Shown piece after piece: positions 48,133 through 59,608 of a stretch of 64,000 bases of DNA. The notes below the pieces were generated by a model. That model was given only the letters and a program-made list of their open reading frames with translations. It did no database searches and had not been told where the DNA came from. This DNA comes from Heterotrichella gracilis (lineage: Eukaryota; Sar; Xanthophyceae; Tribonematales; Xanthonemataceae): contig JAULBX010025020.1 in NCBI GenBank assembly GCA_032358255.1, positions 1 to 64,000 of the forward strand. The letters are read 5' to 3'. The position numbers were made by a program, and so were the translations under genes. The first letter of the stretch is position 1. Every line of letters starts with the position of its first letter.

Positions 48133-50307
48133 TCACACCTTTAAGGCACCATTCTTGACGAGAACGCTGAGGTAGATGGGCCCCCATCCGGTGTGGTCTG
48201 GCAGCACCACCCAGCCGTGGCGCGTACGCTGGCACCCCAGCTTGTCCATCAGGTCCTGGTCCACCATGCACCCAGGTATATGGTCAATGCTGGTGGCACA
48301 CGCCACACCATCCACCTTGCCCAGCACCTTGTCCACCACCTGATCATTTTCCACCTCGGCAATGCTGCATGTGGAGTACACCAACCTGCCGCCATGCTTC
48401 AGGGCCTGCACAGAGCTGGTCAATGAGCATTGCCTAGGCACCCAGCATGGTCATCATGATTGTTGGAATGTGTCATAGCTATAAATTGTGGGTAATGATC
48501 CTTGCGAGGCAGTTGTAAGGCAGTTGCATGTGGTGCACACGCATGATGTGTCAGAAGTACTCACAAGGGCTTATTGTTCGACATATGAACAATTAAAGAA
48601 GTGCTGCGGCGCACACCGCATTCCATTTTACATTAGTCATTCTACACGGACAGCATGTGCACCACCGCCCCATGCACACCCACCTTCAACCCCGCCAGCA
48701 CCAACTTGGCTTGATCAGCAGCATAGCGCCTGCACCGCTGCAGTGACCAGTCCGCCTTGAGGATGTCCCTGTTGCAGCCAATGGACTGCTGCAGGATGTG
48801 GCGCTCGGAGGAGCAGGGCGCGTCAACCAGCACGCGGTCAAACACCTCAGCATCATGCTTGCTCCACCACCGGGTGGCGTCATGCCCGGTCACTCTGCAA
48901 CAGCAACGTCAGGGTGATGGGTTGGCTTTGCAGCTTGCATTTGAGGTACTTACATGCACAGGACAGGGCTGGCTGGCGCAAGACATGTAGCACAAGACTG
49001 CTGATGTGGATGTATTGCCTAACCGCTGCAATTATGTCAACTAGTGCCACGCAATGCAGACAGCTGATCTTTCAAGCTGGATGTATTGCTAAAACGCTGT
49101 AACAATGACTACTAATTAACGTGCACAATGAGTCATGTGCGCGTACCTGTGTACATCACCTCTACTGGCACCATGCCGTGTGGAAGCCATGCCCCACAGG
49201 CCTGGCTGTGCTTGGCACATCCAGTAAACGATGCTTGCAATCCATCAGCATCCATCTAGTCTGAGACACAAATTGGGTGCAAGCTTCAATGGGAATGCAC
49301 ATGCACAGAAGGGCGAGCTCCCTTAAGAGGTGTACGCACCGGATGTGTGAACGAGCTGGGTGTGGGACATAGCAGTTGAGAACATGCGCCAGGCGCGCCC
49401 TGCGAGCTCTGTCCACATCGTTGGCCACAAGGTGTGATGCTCGTTGCGGGGGATTTCCATTGGCAGGGTGCATTTCCCGCAACTTGCCTTGCATGTCTTG
49501 TGTACCATCATCCGAATCGGCGCCTAGGAACCTGGATTGTCTCGCCTCAGCTTCCTTGGGAGTACTGGGCCGTGCTGCGCATTCCCCTTGGATGCCTGTC
49601 TGTGGACTAATATAGCTTTCTTGTGCATCCATGTTATCCAAGGGCGTGTGTGGGTTTGCAGACTGGCTGGCCACGGCTGCTGCAGGCTGCAGTGGGCTGT
49701 TGAACAACAGTTGCGCCAGCACAAAGGCTTTGCCACCTGGCGCTGCGCACATGTCCAGCACATGCTGTACTGCAGACACCCCTAGGAACAGCGGCGGCAG
49801 CAGTGAGGCAGCATCCAGCCAGTAGTAGCTCAGCAGCCCGCCCTCAGCCTGTCGCGGGGGCGGCGGGTAGGGCCCTCCACTGACAGGGTAATGGAAACAC
49901 CTGCGTCACAGAGGCATACACCTCAGTTCAATCAACCCTTGTGCCATTGTACAAAGGCAATGGGCCTGTCACTAATATGCAGTCTGGCGGGTCTTCTAGA
50001 GCATGGCAACATCAAGAGCACCAGTGGTGGTCTATCAAGGTCTAGTTATCACAACGTGAAGTTAGCACCTGACTACCCCCGCCTGGTGCAGCATAGGAAG
50101 AGCAAGTCCCTCACAAAGACTGTCAGGCGTGAAAGAGTTCTCAACAGCCACGTGCTTGGTGGGCTGCACGAGCGCTTCCACAAGGGCAGGCCAGCGCTCC
50201 CCATATGCCTGCTGGAGATGATGCATAAACTCCAGGGTCGTGGGTGGACTGAAGGCTGCTCCTCTCCCACCTTGCTTGCGACTCTTTGGGGTTCTTGTGC
50301 CACCCAT
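48133..50307 (-). CDS. NSUN-type RNA cytosine-5 methyltransferase (NSUN3/NSUN4-like)
   Basis: This SAM-dependent enzyme should methylate C5 of cytosines in RNA. Four exons: 50069-50307, 49340-49900, 48684-48894 and 48133-48405, giving 427 aa. The SAM motif is LDMCAAPGGK, the motif IV cysteine lies in VLVDAPCSSERH and the catalytic motif VI cysteine in VYSTCSIAEVE. All expected catalytic residues are present. The N-terminal part (FMHHLQQAYGERWPALVEAL) and the DAPCSSER variant place it nearest NSUN3/NSUN4, which act in mitochondria in animals. No targeting signal is obvious at its Arg/Lys-rich N-terminus, though one is possible. About 80 low-complexity residues are inserted between motif I and the LVANDVDRARRARLAHVL block. 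The gene is divergent from CDC20. Confidence 0.88.
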
Positions 50308-51061
50308 CTGTAGATCAAGTGTTCACCTTTGCACAGCCTTTGCAACAAGTTGTGGCAGGGAGATCCTCATTTACAGTTGTGCCCTGCATGTGAGCATGCG
50401 CCCGTGCAGATATTTATGCATACAATGCTCGAGCATCGCAAACCCACATTGTTCTTCTGCGCTTTGACTTGCAGATATGTGCTCCGCTGGCAGTGTGACC
50501 TGGCAATCCCACTGCACCTCCGAACGCCTGGCGACAGTTGGCCCAAGTGTTGCAGCACAAATGCATGCATGCGAGACCGTTCAAAGCCTTCAGCGCCGCC
50601 ACATCTGAATTGTGAAGGTTGTAAAGATTTACAGTGGCGCACAAGCGCTCCTAGGCACTTCAAGGTTCCTGGGAACAAACTCAACGCTTGACAAAGGTTG
50701 AATCAATAACCACTGATGCTAGTGTCCTACACCTCTTGGGTTGACAAGTGGTGAATGGCGCAAGGTGTATATGTAATGTATGACCTCGCTAGCTGAGCAA
50801 ACGGCTGTATGCGATAGTGACTTGCTGTGGCCAGGCATTCGAATGGCACTCCAGAGTCTGGAGATTTTCGTTTTCGTCATATTTTTCCCCTTCCCGCCAT
50901 TTGGATAGAGGAAACCGTTGACTGATGACCGATTGAACTAAAGGTGAAAGACGGCCAGACGGCAGCACTTTCCCAACGGATGAACACATCTGGTAGCAGA
51001 CAAGCAGATACAAATAGTGTATTCCTATTCACTAGCCACGGAAGCCTTGTCCGGTGCCACC
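50308..51061. promoter_or_regulatory. NSUN / CDC20 divergent upstream region with E2F-like and MYB-like sites
   Basis: Within 175 bp upstream of the CDC20 start there are three cell-cycle-type motifs. They are TTCCCGCC at 50891-50898 (E2F core), CAACGG on the minus strand at 50915-50920, and CCCAACGG at 50972-50979. The last two carry the MYB3R/MSA core YAACGG but match the full 11-bp MSA consensus only partly. Such sites commonly drive late-cycle genes in plants. The match is by eye. Confidence 0.45.
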
Positions 51062-52975
51062 ATGGAGAATAAAGGAGGCAAGTCGCCCTTCCGTCAAGGC
51101 AACAAGACGCCCTTCAAGTCCCATAACCAGCAAGCCAATGCAGGAAACAAGCAACAAAAAGCGCAGGTCAGTAGTGTGTAGTTTGATCTCCTTGCTTTGT
51201 GGAGCAACCAGTGCTGACTGGGGCGTGAACCTTGTGCAGTTGGACAGGTTCATCCCCTCGAGGTCGGGTATGGACCTAGACGTAGCAAGCTTCAACCTCC
51301 TCAAGGAAAACGTTAGGACGCCAGACGGCTGCTCCCCCTCAAAGGTAGATGGTGCCACACTGACGCCTCGTTGGTTATGCTGCAGCTCCCTCGTTGCTTA
51401 TGGACAGTGTTTTCTGTAGGTTGAGTACAAGAGGAGACTTGCAGAGGGGTTGAACATCCACCAGCCTTCATCGCGCATACTGTCCTTCAAGAACAAGGTA
51501 AGCACGCATGCATTCTTTGTTTGCTATGCAGTGGTTTTATTCCTGGAACCTACGCAACTGACTCCCAATTTTGCAGGCCCCAGCCCCTCCAGATGGTGCA
51601 GAGCACAACCTGAACGGGCTGTACAACAGCAACACAGCTGTTCCTCTATCCAGGAAAAGCTTCCGGCATGTCCCACAAGCACCTGAACGTATCCTTGACG
51701 CACCGGACCTGCTGGACGATTATTACCTTAACCTGCTGGACTGGAGTTCAGGCAACGTGGTAAGGGAGCGGTAGAGTTCAGTTGCCCTTGCCTGCACTCC
51801 AGCAATGCAGCCAGCCTCATCACCACTCTGCTCTATAAGGCTTGCGCTAGCCAGCCATGGCCTAGCACTCTGCTTGTACCGTCTCTGCACCGACGGTTCC
51901 AAAGCAGCTCACACAAAGCGCAAGGTCCCTTGCCTGTACTCTAGGGCCTCCACATAACACCCTGCTGTTTGTGTAGGTTGCCATTGCTCTGGGCCAAACA
52001 GTCTACCTTTGGAATGCCGCCTCTGGAGACACTGAGGAGCTCATGCACTGCCAAGAGGAGGATGACTACGTGACGTCTGTCTCCTGGGCCGCGGATGGCA
52101 AGCACATAGCAGTGGGCACAGCGGGCGCGCAGGTGCAGATATGGGACGTGGAGAGGACCAAGCAGATCAGGACTCTGAGGGGCCACTCAGCTCGGGTTGG
52201 CAGCCTGGCCTGGAACAAGGCCACCTTGAGCTCGGGAGGGCGAGACAGCCTAATCTTAAACCACGATGTCAGGTGAGAGTTGGAAATGCACGCACAATTT
52301 GATGGCCAGGTTTCTTAAAAAAATGTTCTCTTGAAGATAGCAGGGTATCTGAGCTCCTGTGTATGCACCTGCAGGATACGAGAGCACATCACAGGCACCC
52401 TGCGCGGCCACGAGCAGGAGGTGTGTGGTCTGAAGTGGTCAAGCTCAGGAGGCCAGCTGGCGAGCGGCGGCAACGACAACCTGCTATACGTGTGGGATGT
52501 TGCAAGCTCAACGCAATTGCACAAGCTGACGTCACACCAAGCAGCTGTCAAGGCACTTGCCTGGTGTCCATGGCAGTCCAGCCTCCTGGCCACTGGTGGC
52601 GGCACAGCAGACCGGTGCATCAAGTTCTGGAACACGCATACCGGGGCCCTGCTCAACTCAGTGGACACTGGCTCACAAGTGTGCTCGCTTCTGTGGAGCA
52701 ACCACGAGAGGGAGCTGCTGTCCAGCCACGGGTTTTCACAGAACCAGCTGTGCCTGTGGAAGTACCCCTCAATGGCCAAGGTTGCAGAGCTGACAGGCCA
52801 CACAGCCCGGGTGCTGCACCTGGCACCAAGTCCAGATGGCACAAGCGTTTGCTCAGCTGCAGCCGATGAGACCCTCCGTTTCTGGAAGGTTTTCAGCAGC
52901 GCTACCCAAGCCAAGAAGACCGGCAAGGCAACCGGCGTGCACGATGGGCTGCTCACCAGCCGGATGATCAGATAG
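51062..52975 (+). CDS. CDC20: anaphase-promoting complex activator CDC20
   Basis: This WD40 protein recruits substrates to the APC/C ubiquitin ligase at anaphase and is a target of the spindle checkpoint. Six exons: 51062-51166, 51240-51344, 51420-51497, 51577-51759, 51977-52272 and 52375-52975, giving 455 aa. The C-box DRFIPSR is at residues 37-43 and a KEN box (LLKENVR) follows at about residue 56. The propeller runs from about [18 protein letters not shown], which is diagnostic for CDC20/CDH1, to FWKVFSS. The last two residues are Ile-Arg, the APC/C-binding IR tail. All known functional elements are thus present. CDC20 rather than CDH1 is favoured by overall sequence and length. The gene is convergent with GAR1. 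Confidence 0.95.
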
Positions 52976-53349
52976 GTAGCGCTGCAGGACGGCTCGTTGT
53001 TTTTCTCACAATATAGGAATCAGTTACAGTAAGTAGTTGCAGGTGGTGCTCCAAGCTGGCATAGCAGCGTTCAGGTTCTTTGTGCAGAGTGTTATATGCG
53101 CAGTCTCACCCACTGGCCTGGGATTTTTCCACTGATGGTGAAAGTAAGGTCTGGTACACCAACTTATAACCCCATAACATGCTTTTGAAGAGTTATTGTG
53201 GATGAAAATGTGTATTCAAAAAAGTATTTCCCTATGTGGCAGTTTGGACATAGTCTGCCCAGAGGACATCAGACGCTGAGTTGTGTCCCCCGTCAGGGAC
53301 AACCCAAAGTAAGTTGTAAGAACGTGATTCACAATAGGGAGATGGCACC
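52976..53349. other. CDC20 / GAR1 convergent 3' region
   Basis: A 0.37-kb stretch between facing stop codons, with no gene or repeat that I can support. Confidence 0.55.
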
Positions 53350-54662
53350 TTATCCCCGGCCCCTGCCGCGGCCTCTGAAACCACCACCACCACCACGGCC
53401 ACCAAAGCTGCCCCCCCTGCCGCCAAACCCACCGCCACGTCCACCGAAACTGCCTCCCCTGCCTCCTCCAAAGCCACCTCCCCTGCCGCCAAAGCCCCTG
53501 CCGCCGCCACGCCCTCCGCGACCACCGCGGCCACCACCTGCACGGGGGACGCCAGCTGTTGTGAGATATAAAGTGACTTGCATTGATAAGCAATCAGCCT
53601 AACCAATCAGGGCCAAGCAATCAGTGCTATGAGACCTGCACCCTAAGGGCGTACTATATATACTGTGACGCAGCTCCACAGCACGCAATCACCTGGACAT
53701 TTGGGCTCACAGGCCAAACAATCATCTAACTTGTGACAAGCATCCCAGTCAGGCACTCGACTGGGTACCAAGCCCCCTGGGTGCCTGGACAGTGCACGCC
53801 ATATAAACAGCTGTGGACACACAGCAGGGTGAGACGTACCTCTGCCACCACCAACCGGCTTCGCGCCAGGCAGAAACCGCTCAAGAGGAAGCAATTTCAT
53901 TGGGTCGATGAAGAACTTGTCCCCTTTGCTGTATGAAGTCGCCACAATGCCTTCTGACAGCTTGATTGTGAAGTACTGCACATGCGGCAACCATACGGGT
54001 CAGCAACCACCCAGGTGCAAGTGTGCACTGCAACCATGCGGTGCATCCAGCCAGACCACCTTGCGGTGCAGGTGCATGAGGTGCAGACACTGTCCTGAAG
54101 GACACTTGGCAGAGAGTTGGCCTCTAGGCATGGGTGGCATGGCAACCCCACGCCTAGGCCAACGCAAAGTGTTGGTGCAGGTAACACTTGCACCTACCCC
54201 ATTGTTGATCGTGCCGAAGATTTCTTCCACCTTGCCGATGGCAGTCTTGTTCTCCAAGTAGATTGGCGCGTTGAAGTAGGGTACCTACACAACCCCGCTT
54301 TGCTCAGGGGCAGCTACAGGTGACTGGCGCAAGAGTGGTCTTTGAAGGCTGGACATCAGCCAGCATACACAGCAAAGTATGCATGCAGCATGCATGCTCG
54401 AGGAACAGTCACACAGGTGTGGGGTTGCCCTTTGGCATATGCATGCACATACCTTCTCAATTGATAGCTTGCACACCGCCTCGCCCTCACAGGGGTGCTG
54501 GAAGATGCCCGCCTCTATGACCTCTGAAGGTGGGCCCTGGTCATAGCCATACCCACCACCCCCTCGACCGCCAAAGCCCCGCCCACCAAACCCCCCTCCT
54601 CTGCCTCCCCCCCGGCCCCCGTCACCTCTGCCGAAACTCCCTCTGCCCCGCGGCGGCCTCAT
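53350..54662 (-). CDS. GAR1: H/ACA snoRNP subunit GAR1
   Basis: GAR1 binds the Cbf5/dyskerin pseudouridine synthase in H/ACA snoRNPs and is needed for rRNA pseudouridylation in the nucleolus. Four exons: 54453-54662, 54198-54284, 53840-53975 and 53350-53555, giving 212 aa. It has Gly/Arg-rich (GAR) tails on both sides: residues about 4-42, and almost the whole last exon, with GGRGG and GGFGG repeats. The core between them has the family blocks [30 protein letters not shown] and [17 protein letters not shown]. The ATG at 54662 begins MRPPRGRGS as in other GAR1 proteins. The gene is divergent from the plastid protein gene. Confidence 0.95.
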
Positions 54663-55616
54663 GGATGCCGCACCGCACGGTGACGCAGATGTAGGTGGAC
54701 AAGCAGGTCCAGACTGTACAAGTATAGACAATACGCAAGCGGCCCTGTTTAGTAGCTGGGCGAGGGCGCCACCTCTTGGCTTTCAAGGAGAAAGGCAAGC
54801 AGTACCTAGCGCAGTGGCTACAATGAGGGGATGGCAACGCTAGGTGCTACAGAGGGCAGTCGGTTCTGACTAATATCAAGACAAAGTGCTTACAACGAAA
54901 GAGGCAGAGTGGGTTGCAGTGTTTTGGGTGCTATACTGCGCGACATTTTTCGCATGCAAAGAAAGGCGGCACGCAGGATGATCACTTGTACGATTACTTG
55001 CTCTGATAAGGTTTGATGGACTCGATGCGATCATTTTAAATGGTTTAAATTTTGCCTAGGCGTTTGATATCTTCGGCGCTTATCTATCTCGGGCTCGTAT
55101 AGCTTGCACAGTCAAGTCGGAAGGCCAGCAGATCAGTCGCTACCTGTTGTTTTTAACACCCGGAGTAGTTCTGGTGTGAGTCCGGTGTTCATTAGCTCCT
55201 CGAGGGAGCTCATGTCGCACCCCACATCAACACATGTATCTAGGTGATATCCTAACCCACGACGCTAACTTGGCACAACAACTTCCAACAGGAATACAGG
55301 TTAGTGGGGCTCACCTCAATTTTGCAAGTACTTGAGGTAGGCGACACGGCCCATCTGGGCGAAGTGGGCAGGAAGGTCATAGTAGACCATGGTGGCAACC
55401 CTGCGCCTAGTTGCTGTTGGTTCTCAACCCCTGTTCTGTCAAGGGTGAACCTGTCAGGGTTTAACCTGTCGTGAGTGCTCATATGGGGCTACCGCAGGTC
55501 GCCCTGTTATCAGGGGTTTGGCACACCATGTGTTGATATATTTGTGGGTTACCCGCCACTGGCTTGCTGGCCAACTTGGTGCAAACTCTTTGTGGGCCCC
55601 TGCTCCAGGTGACAGT
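54663..55616. promoter_or_regulatory. GAR1 / plastid protein divergent upstream region
   Basis: About 0.95 kb separates the two start codons and must hold both promoters. I found no TATA box, extra gene or repeat that I can support. Confidence 0.5.
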
Positions 55617-57468
55617 ATGATGTCTGCTTCTGTCAGCACCTCTGCATCACTGCTCAGCCAGGGCACCTCAGCACTGAGGGCCAAGGCCGTCTCTCACAGG
55701 TGTGGCTCCAGCCGTGCACTGTAGCTAACCTGTAGCCTAACTCATATACTAGCGGCCAATCCATTGTTTTTGCTGGCAGTAGGACAGGCACGCAGAAGGC
55801 TGTTACTTTCCACTGACGGGTGGTTCTTGCTGTGCACAGGCGGCGCGCTCAGGTGACCAAGGCAGGCCTCTTCGACTGGTACGCCACCTGCTTTGCAATT
55901 GCACACCTTGGTGCTGCTGCTGCTTCTGCTTTCCACGTTATGCTTGCTCAGTCACATGCCTGACAGTACTGAGGTTTGATACGTGCAGGGCCAAACCGGC
56001 TTCCCAGGAGGAAAAAGACGAAGCGTTTCAGGCACAGCAGGACGTGCTGAAGCGGAGGAAGTCAGGCGCATGGCAGAAGGTAAGGGTGTAGGGTTTGCAC
56101 ATGTTCGCCAGCACAATTTTTGCAAAACTGGCATGCCAGCTGGCGGCAACAGTGCATCCACCCATCAAGTCATTAATGGCGATTCAAACCACCTATCTCC
56201 TGTCAAGCACCAGCCTGTCCTCCTGATATTCTGGAGTTGATGCACCTCCAGGCATGCTGTGCATGGATTGTTACATAGGTGCAAACTGTTGTTGCACAGT
56301 GGGTGTTGAGCTTGCTGCTCTGTCCCACCTGTGCAGGAGGTGGTTGAGCGGCGCAAGGACGTGTCCCGCTACTTGCAAGACCCTGTGTACAAGAAGCAGA
56401 TAGACGAGGAGAAGCGGGCGCGGTTCAAGGCCAAGAAGTCGTTGGAGAAGGACCCAGGGCTGGGTGGGATCATCATCCCCATAGCGCCGTTTGGAATGCC
56501 CGACTACGATGAGGGGGAGCGATTTGACCTGCGGGTGCGTGTGCTGGGGTCTATGGTCCATGTCTGCTCACAACTGTAATTAATGGTTCTGGTGGTGACG
56601 TGCGCATAGGGGCAGTTAAGTCATTCTGGCTTGGTCCGCCTGATAATAGTGGCGCACTATTTGCCTGCGTGTTACCCCGCACAGACACACCAGCAGTGTC
56701 TCATGCTAAGAGTGGGGGCGGCTAACGAATTCGTAAGTGGTCCACAATAATAATAACGAAATAAATCCTTCCAAGGCAAACACCGGTACTGGTATGTGCA
56801 GTGCCATTATGTAGGGCAAACGTTGAATACGAGATTTTTAAGTTAAGGCTAATATATTTGAAAAATGGTATAGGTTGGCAGTTTCGTATGAAGTTGGGTT
56901 CTCCCACAATTCCACAGCCTGATAGATTTCTTTGTAGCCGCTTGATGTCTCTCTGTGGAGTTACCAAATTGGCAATGCACCCCTATTCCTGGTGTTTTTA
57001 GCGAGTGCTGGCAACACGCCATATGGGACAGACTTTGGGACAATAGGCTCCGCTGTATCTTGCATCTGAACATCTATCAGTTGGTTGCTTTCCTGATTGC
57101 ATGATGTTGGATGGTTTCAGGGGGCCAAATGGGCAGGTAAGGCCAGGCCACATGACTCAACATGACCACATATCGCGCAGGATAAAAACAATGATCACAA
57201 TAGTGTCAGAAGTGAACTGCTTGGCGCCGCGTGTGCAAGGCTGGAGATCTGATCTGGCTGTATTGCTGGAATGAATGTACCTACCTATCTAACTTGGCGT
57301 TCCCTTGTTTTGCAGTTGCCGTATGTAGACAGTGGCTGGGTCGACGAGGAAGCAGATTGGACTGGGTCAGTGCTTTTGAAGAAGCTGTTTGGGGGCAAGA
57401 AAAACAACGACAAAGACTCGCCAAAGGGCAAGGATGCAAAGGGGAAGGATTCAAAGGGGAAGAAATGA
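55617..57468 (+). CDS. unrecognised basic protein with chloroplast-transit-like N-terminus
   Basis: Five exons: 55617-55699, 55840-55878, 55989-56079, 56337-56534 and 57316-57468, giving 187 aa. I do not recognise the family. The first 35 residues are rich in Ser, Ala and Arg with no acids before KAGLFDW, typical of an algal chloroplast transit peptide. The middle is highly charged and probably helical (EEKDEAFQAQQDVLKRRK; KKQIDEEKRARFKAKK). A distinctive block follows, IIIPIAPFGMPDYDEGERFDLR then LPYVDSGWVDEEADW, each piece under 25 residues and likely the conserved core. The end is a Lys/Gly/Asp tail with KGKD repeats. There are no membrane segments, so a stromal protein is likely. The last intron (56535-57315) is long, 781 nt, with nothing recognisable in it. 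The ATG at 55620 is an equally good start. Confidence 0.8.
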
Positions 57469-59608
57469 GTGTCTCAGCTTTGTGAGACTGGACCTATAAA
57501 CATGCCAGGTAGTGCATCGCGGGACTGAAGTAACAATTTTCAAGTTGGCGGTTATCCAGCATGTATGAAATGTATTTGCCAGGCAATGCAATATTCTTGG
57601 AGTCTGACACTGAGCACCAAGCTCCTGCGCGTGTGGGGTGTGGCCGCCACGACATGGCATTTTATTGAGCCAATTTTCTCGCAGTACCATGTTGCGCTTG
57701 CACTTGACCTGTGCAACCGCACAATTATCGACCTACCAGCCGACGTGCAGATGTATATCCTTAACGTTTACTGTCACATTTGTTGATTGCAATTAGACAG
57801 GAGAAAAGAAACTGCAATGCATGATATGGCAATGGTAGCTGTAGCACCGGGTCACATTGTTAATCACTAGATATGTTAATACAATGTATTGAATGCTGTC
57901 GCTGGCACCAATCTTCAATGCTGTCGCTGGCACCGGTGTTGTCTTGCTAGTAATCAAGTTGAACACTGCATGCACCTTTGGTGATGCGTACTGCCCCGGT
58001 GTACCATACACTGCAGTTTCTGTTATTTGTACTCCCCCCTTTCTTGCCAATGCGGCCACATGCTGGCTACAGGTAACCTGCTGAGCAGCGCATGCCATGC
58101 CATCAGATGTAGTACTTAGTAGTCTGCTGGCAGATAGCCAAGGACCTGGCCCCGTCACCAGCGGCTGAAAGTTTCGCGCCGTCATTACACTGTCAGCCTG
58201 TTCAGTCATTGATTGCTCGCTGAGATAGTAACTGGTGTCAGCAGTATGGGCAGGCCGCCCTGCAATGATTTATTGCATCATGCATCTTGGAAGTTCCAAC
58301 TCCCGTGGGCCACTGGCATGCATGCCTGTTTTTGCACCAACGGCCTCAACCCTTATGTAGGGTTCGCCAAATTGAAACACTCGGGCGCAAAATTCATGAA
58401 CCAAATGACTTGGATCGGCATTCACACGGTTGCCCGACAGGCCTACCACGTCTTTGGAGCACTTTTGATAGCAACGTTCCGTGCCTCTTGTACTGCACTA
58501 CACCTCTTGTTACTAACGGTTACAACCGTTGCGAGTCGCGAAGCTGTTCAACGGGCTTTACACACGTTGGCCGCTCTATAGCCTTGTGCGAGCCAGTGGC
58601 CCACTAACTTAGTGACTCCGCCTCTGCACGTTGCTTTGGAAGTATTTGGGGGCCGTAAAAGCAACCTGCAGCTGTTGTGTTTGGTTTTCGTCAGCCCGAA
58701 ACTCCTGCCTGTGGACAGCAAGGGTTTTCGCCACTCTTCTGCAAAAGAAAGTTTCTGCTCTTTCTGCCTGTGGGTAGACAATGCATGGTCACCACTTAAA
58801 GTACCCACTTGGTCAGAGGCTGCTTGCCCAGTGACTGTGGGAATGGCGTGGTATTATGGCTGAGCAAACAATGGGTACTACCTGCACAGCCACTGGACCA
58901 GGTGATGATAGGTCCTATCTGGTGACTGGTCCTGGTCCTGGCCAAGCAAGGCATGGCATTGCCCTTGTACATCTTACCGTGACACACTATCCATTCAAAA
59001 GTAAGTTAGCCTTTGCCTTTGCCCTGAGGGCCTACGAAAGTCCAGCGCTGTTGCCCTCAGCCTGAGGGCCCATGGTGGCTCCAGGACCTGTCTGTTGTAG
59101 CTGCTGTTTCAGTGTACCAGGTCCTGCTGCTGCTGCACCACACTGGGCACGTTGAAATAAATGTGCAGCATAAAGCTAGGTAACATAATGAGTGCATGTT
59201 TAAAGTTGCAATACTGAAGTCGCCGCAAACTGCACTGAAAATTTGACTCAGCTGAGCTACTTTTGTGTTGTCATAGTATGGACACGTAGTCATTTTGGCT
59301 CTCAACTTGGCAACACCAGCATGGATGGCAAGATGTTACCAGTCTGGTATAGTAATCTGAGATTTGAAGCACATGAACAAGGCCACATTAATCCAATGCA
59401 GTGCAGTGGATCTGCATGCAAACCCATCTTTGTCTGGTATAGCAATGAGCAATGATCTAGGCTGGATGAACCCACTTTCCCACACCGCAGGAACTAATCT
59501 GCTAGCGTAACCCACACAGCTGCTACATGTGATAGTAGACATGGGCCATGTCTGACCTCAATGCAACCAGCTGAAGAGAGTGGCACCTAGTTCATCTGAG
59601 CTGCAATC
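57469..59608. other. 2.1-kb gap without a recognisable gene
   Basis: This is the longest non-genic stretch apart from the left end. Frames at 58213-58581 (122 codons) and 58612-58863 (83 codons) on the plus strand are open but match nothing I know and lack plausible splicing partners. An 18-bp direct repeat, AATGCTGTCGCTGGCACC, lies at 57892-57909 and 57917-57934. Short GC-rich palindromes occur near 58900-59080. The right part should contain the MSH4 promoter. Confidence 0.5.

Noticed and set aside
53216-53606. Val/Ala- and Trp/Arg-rich and Pro-rich frames opposite and within the last GAR1 exon
   Set aside because: They are shadow frames of the Gly/Arg repeat that encodes the GAR1 tail.
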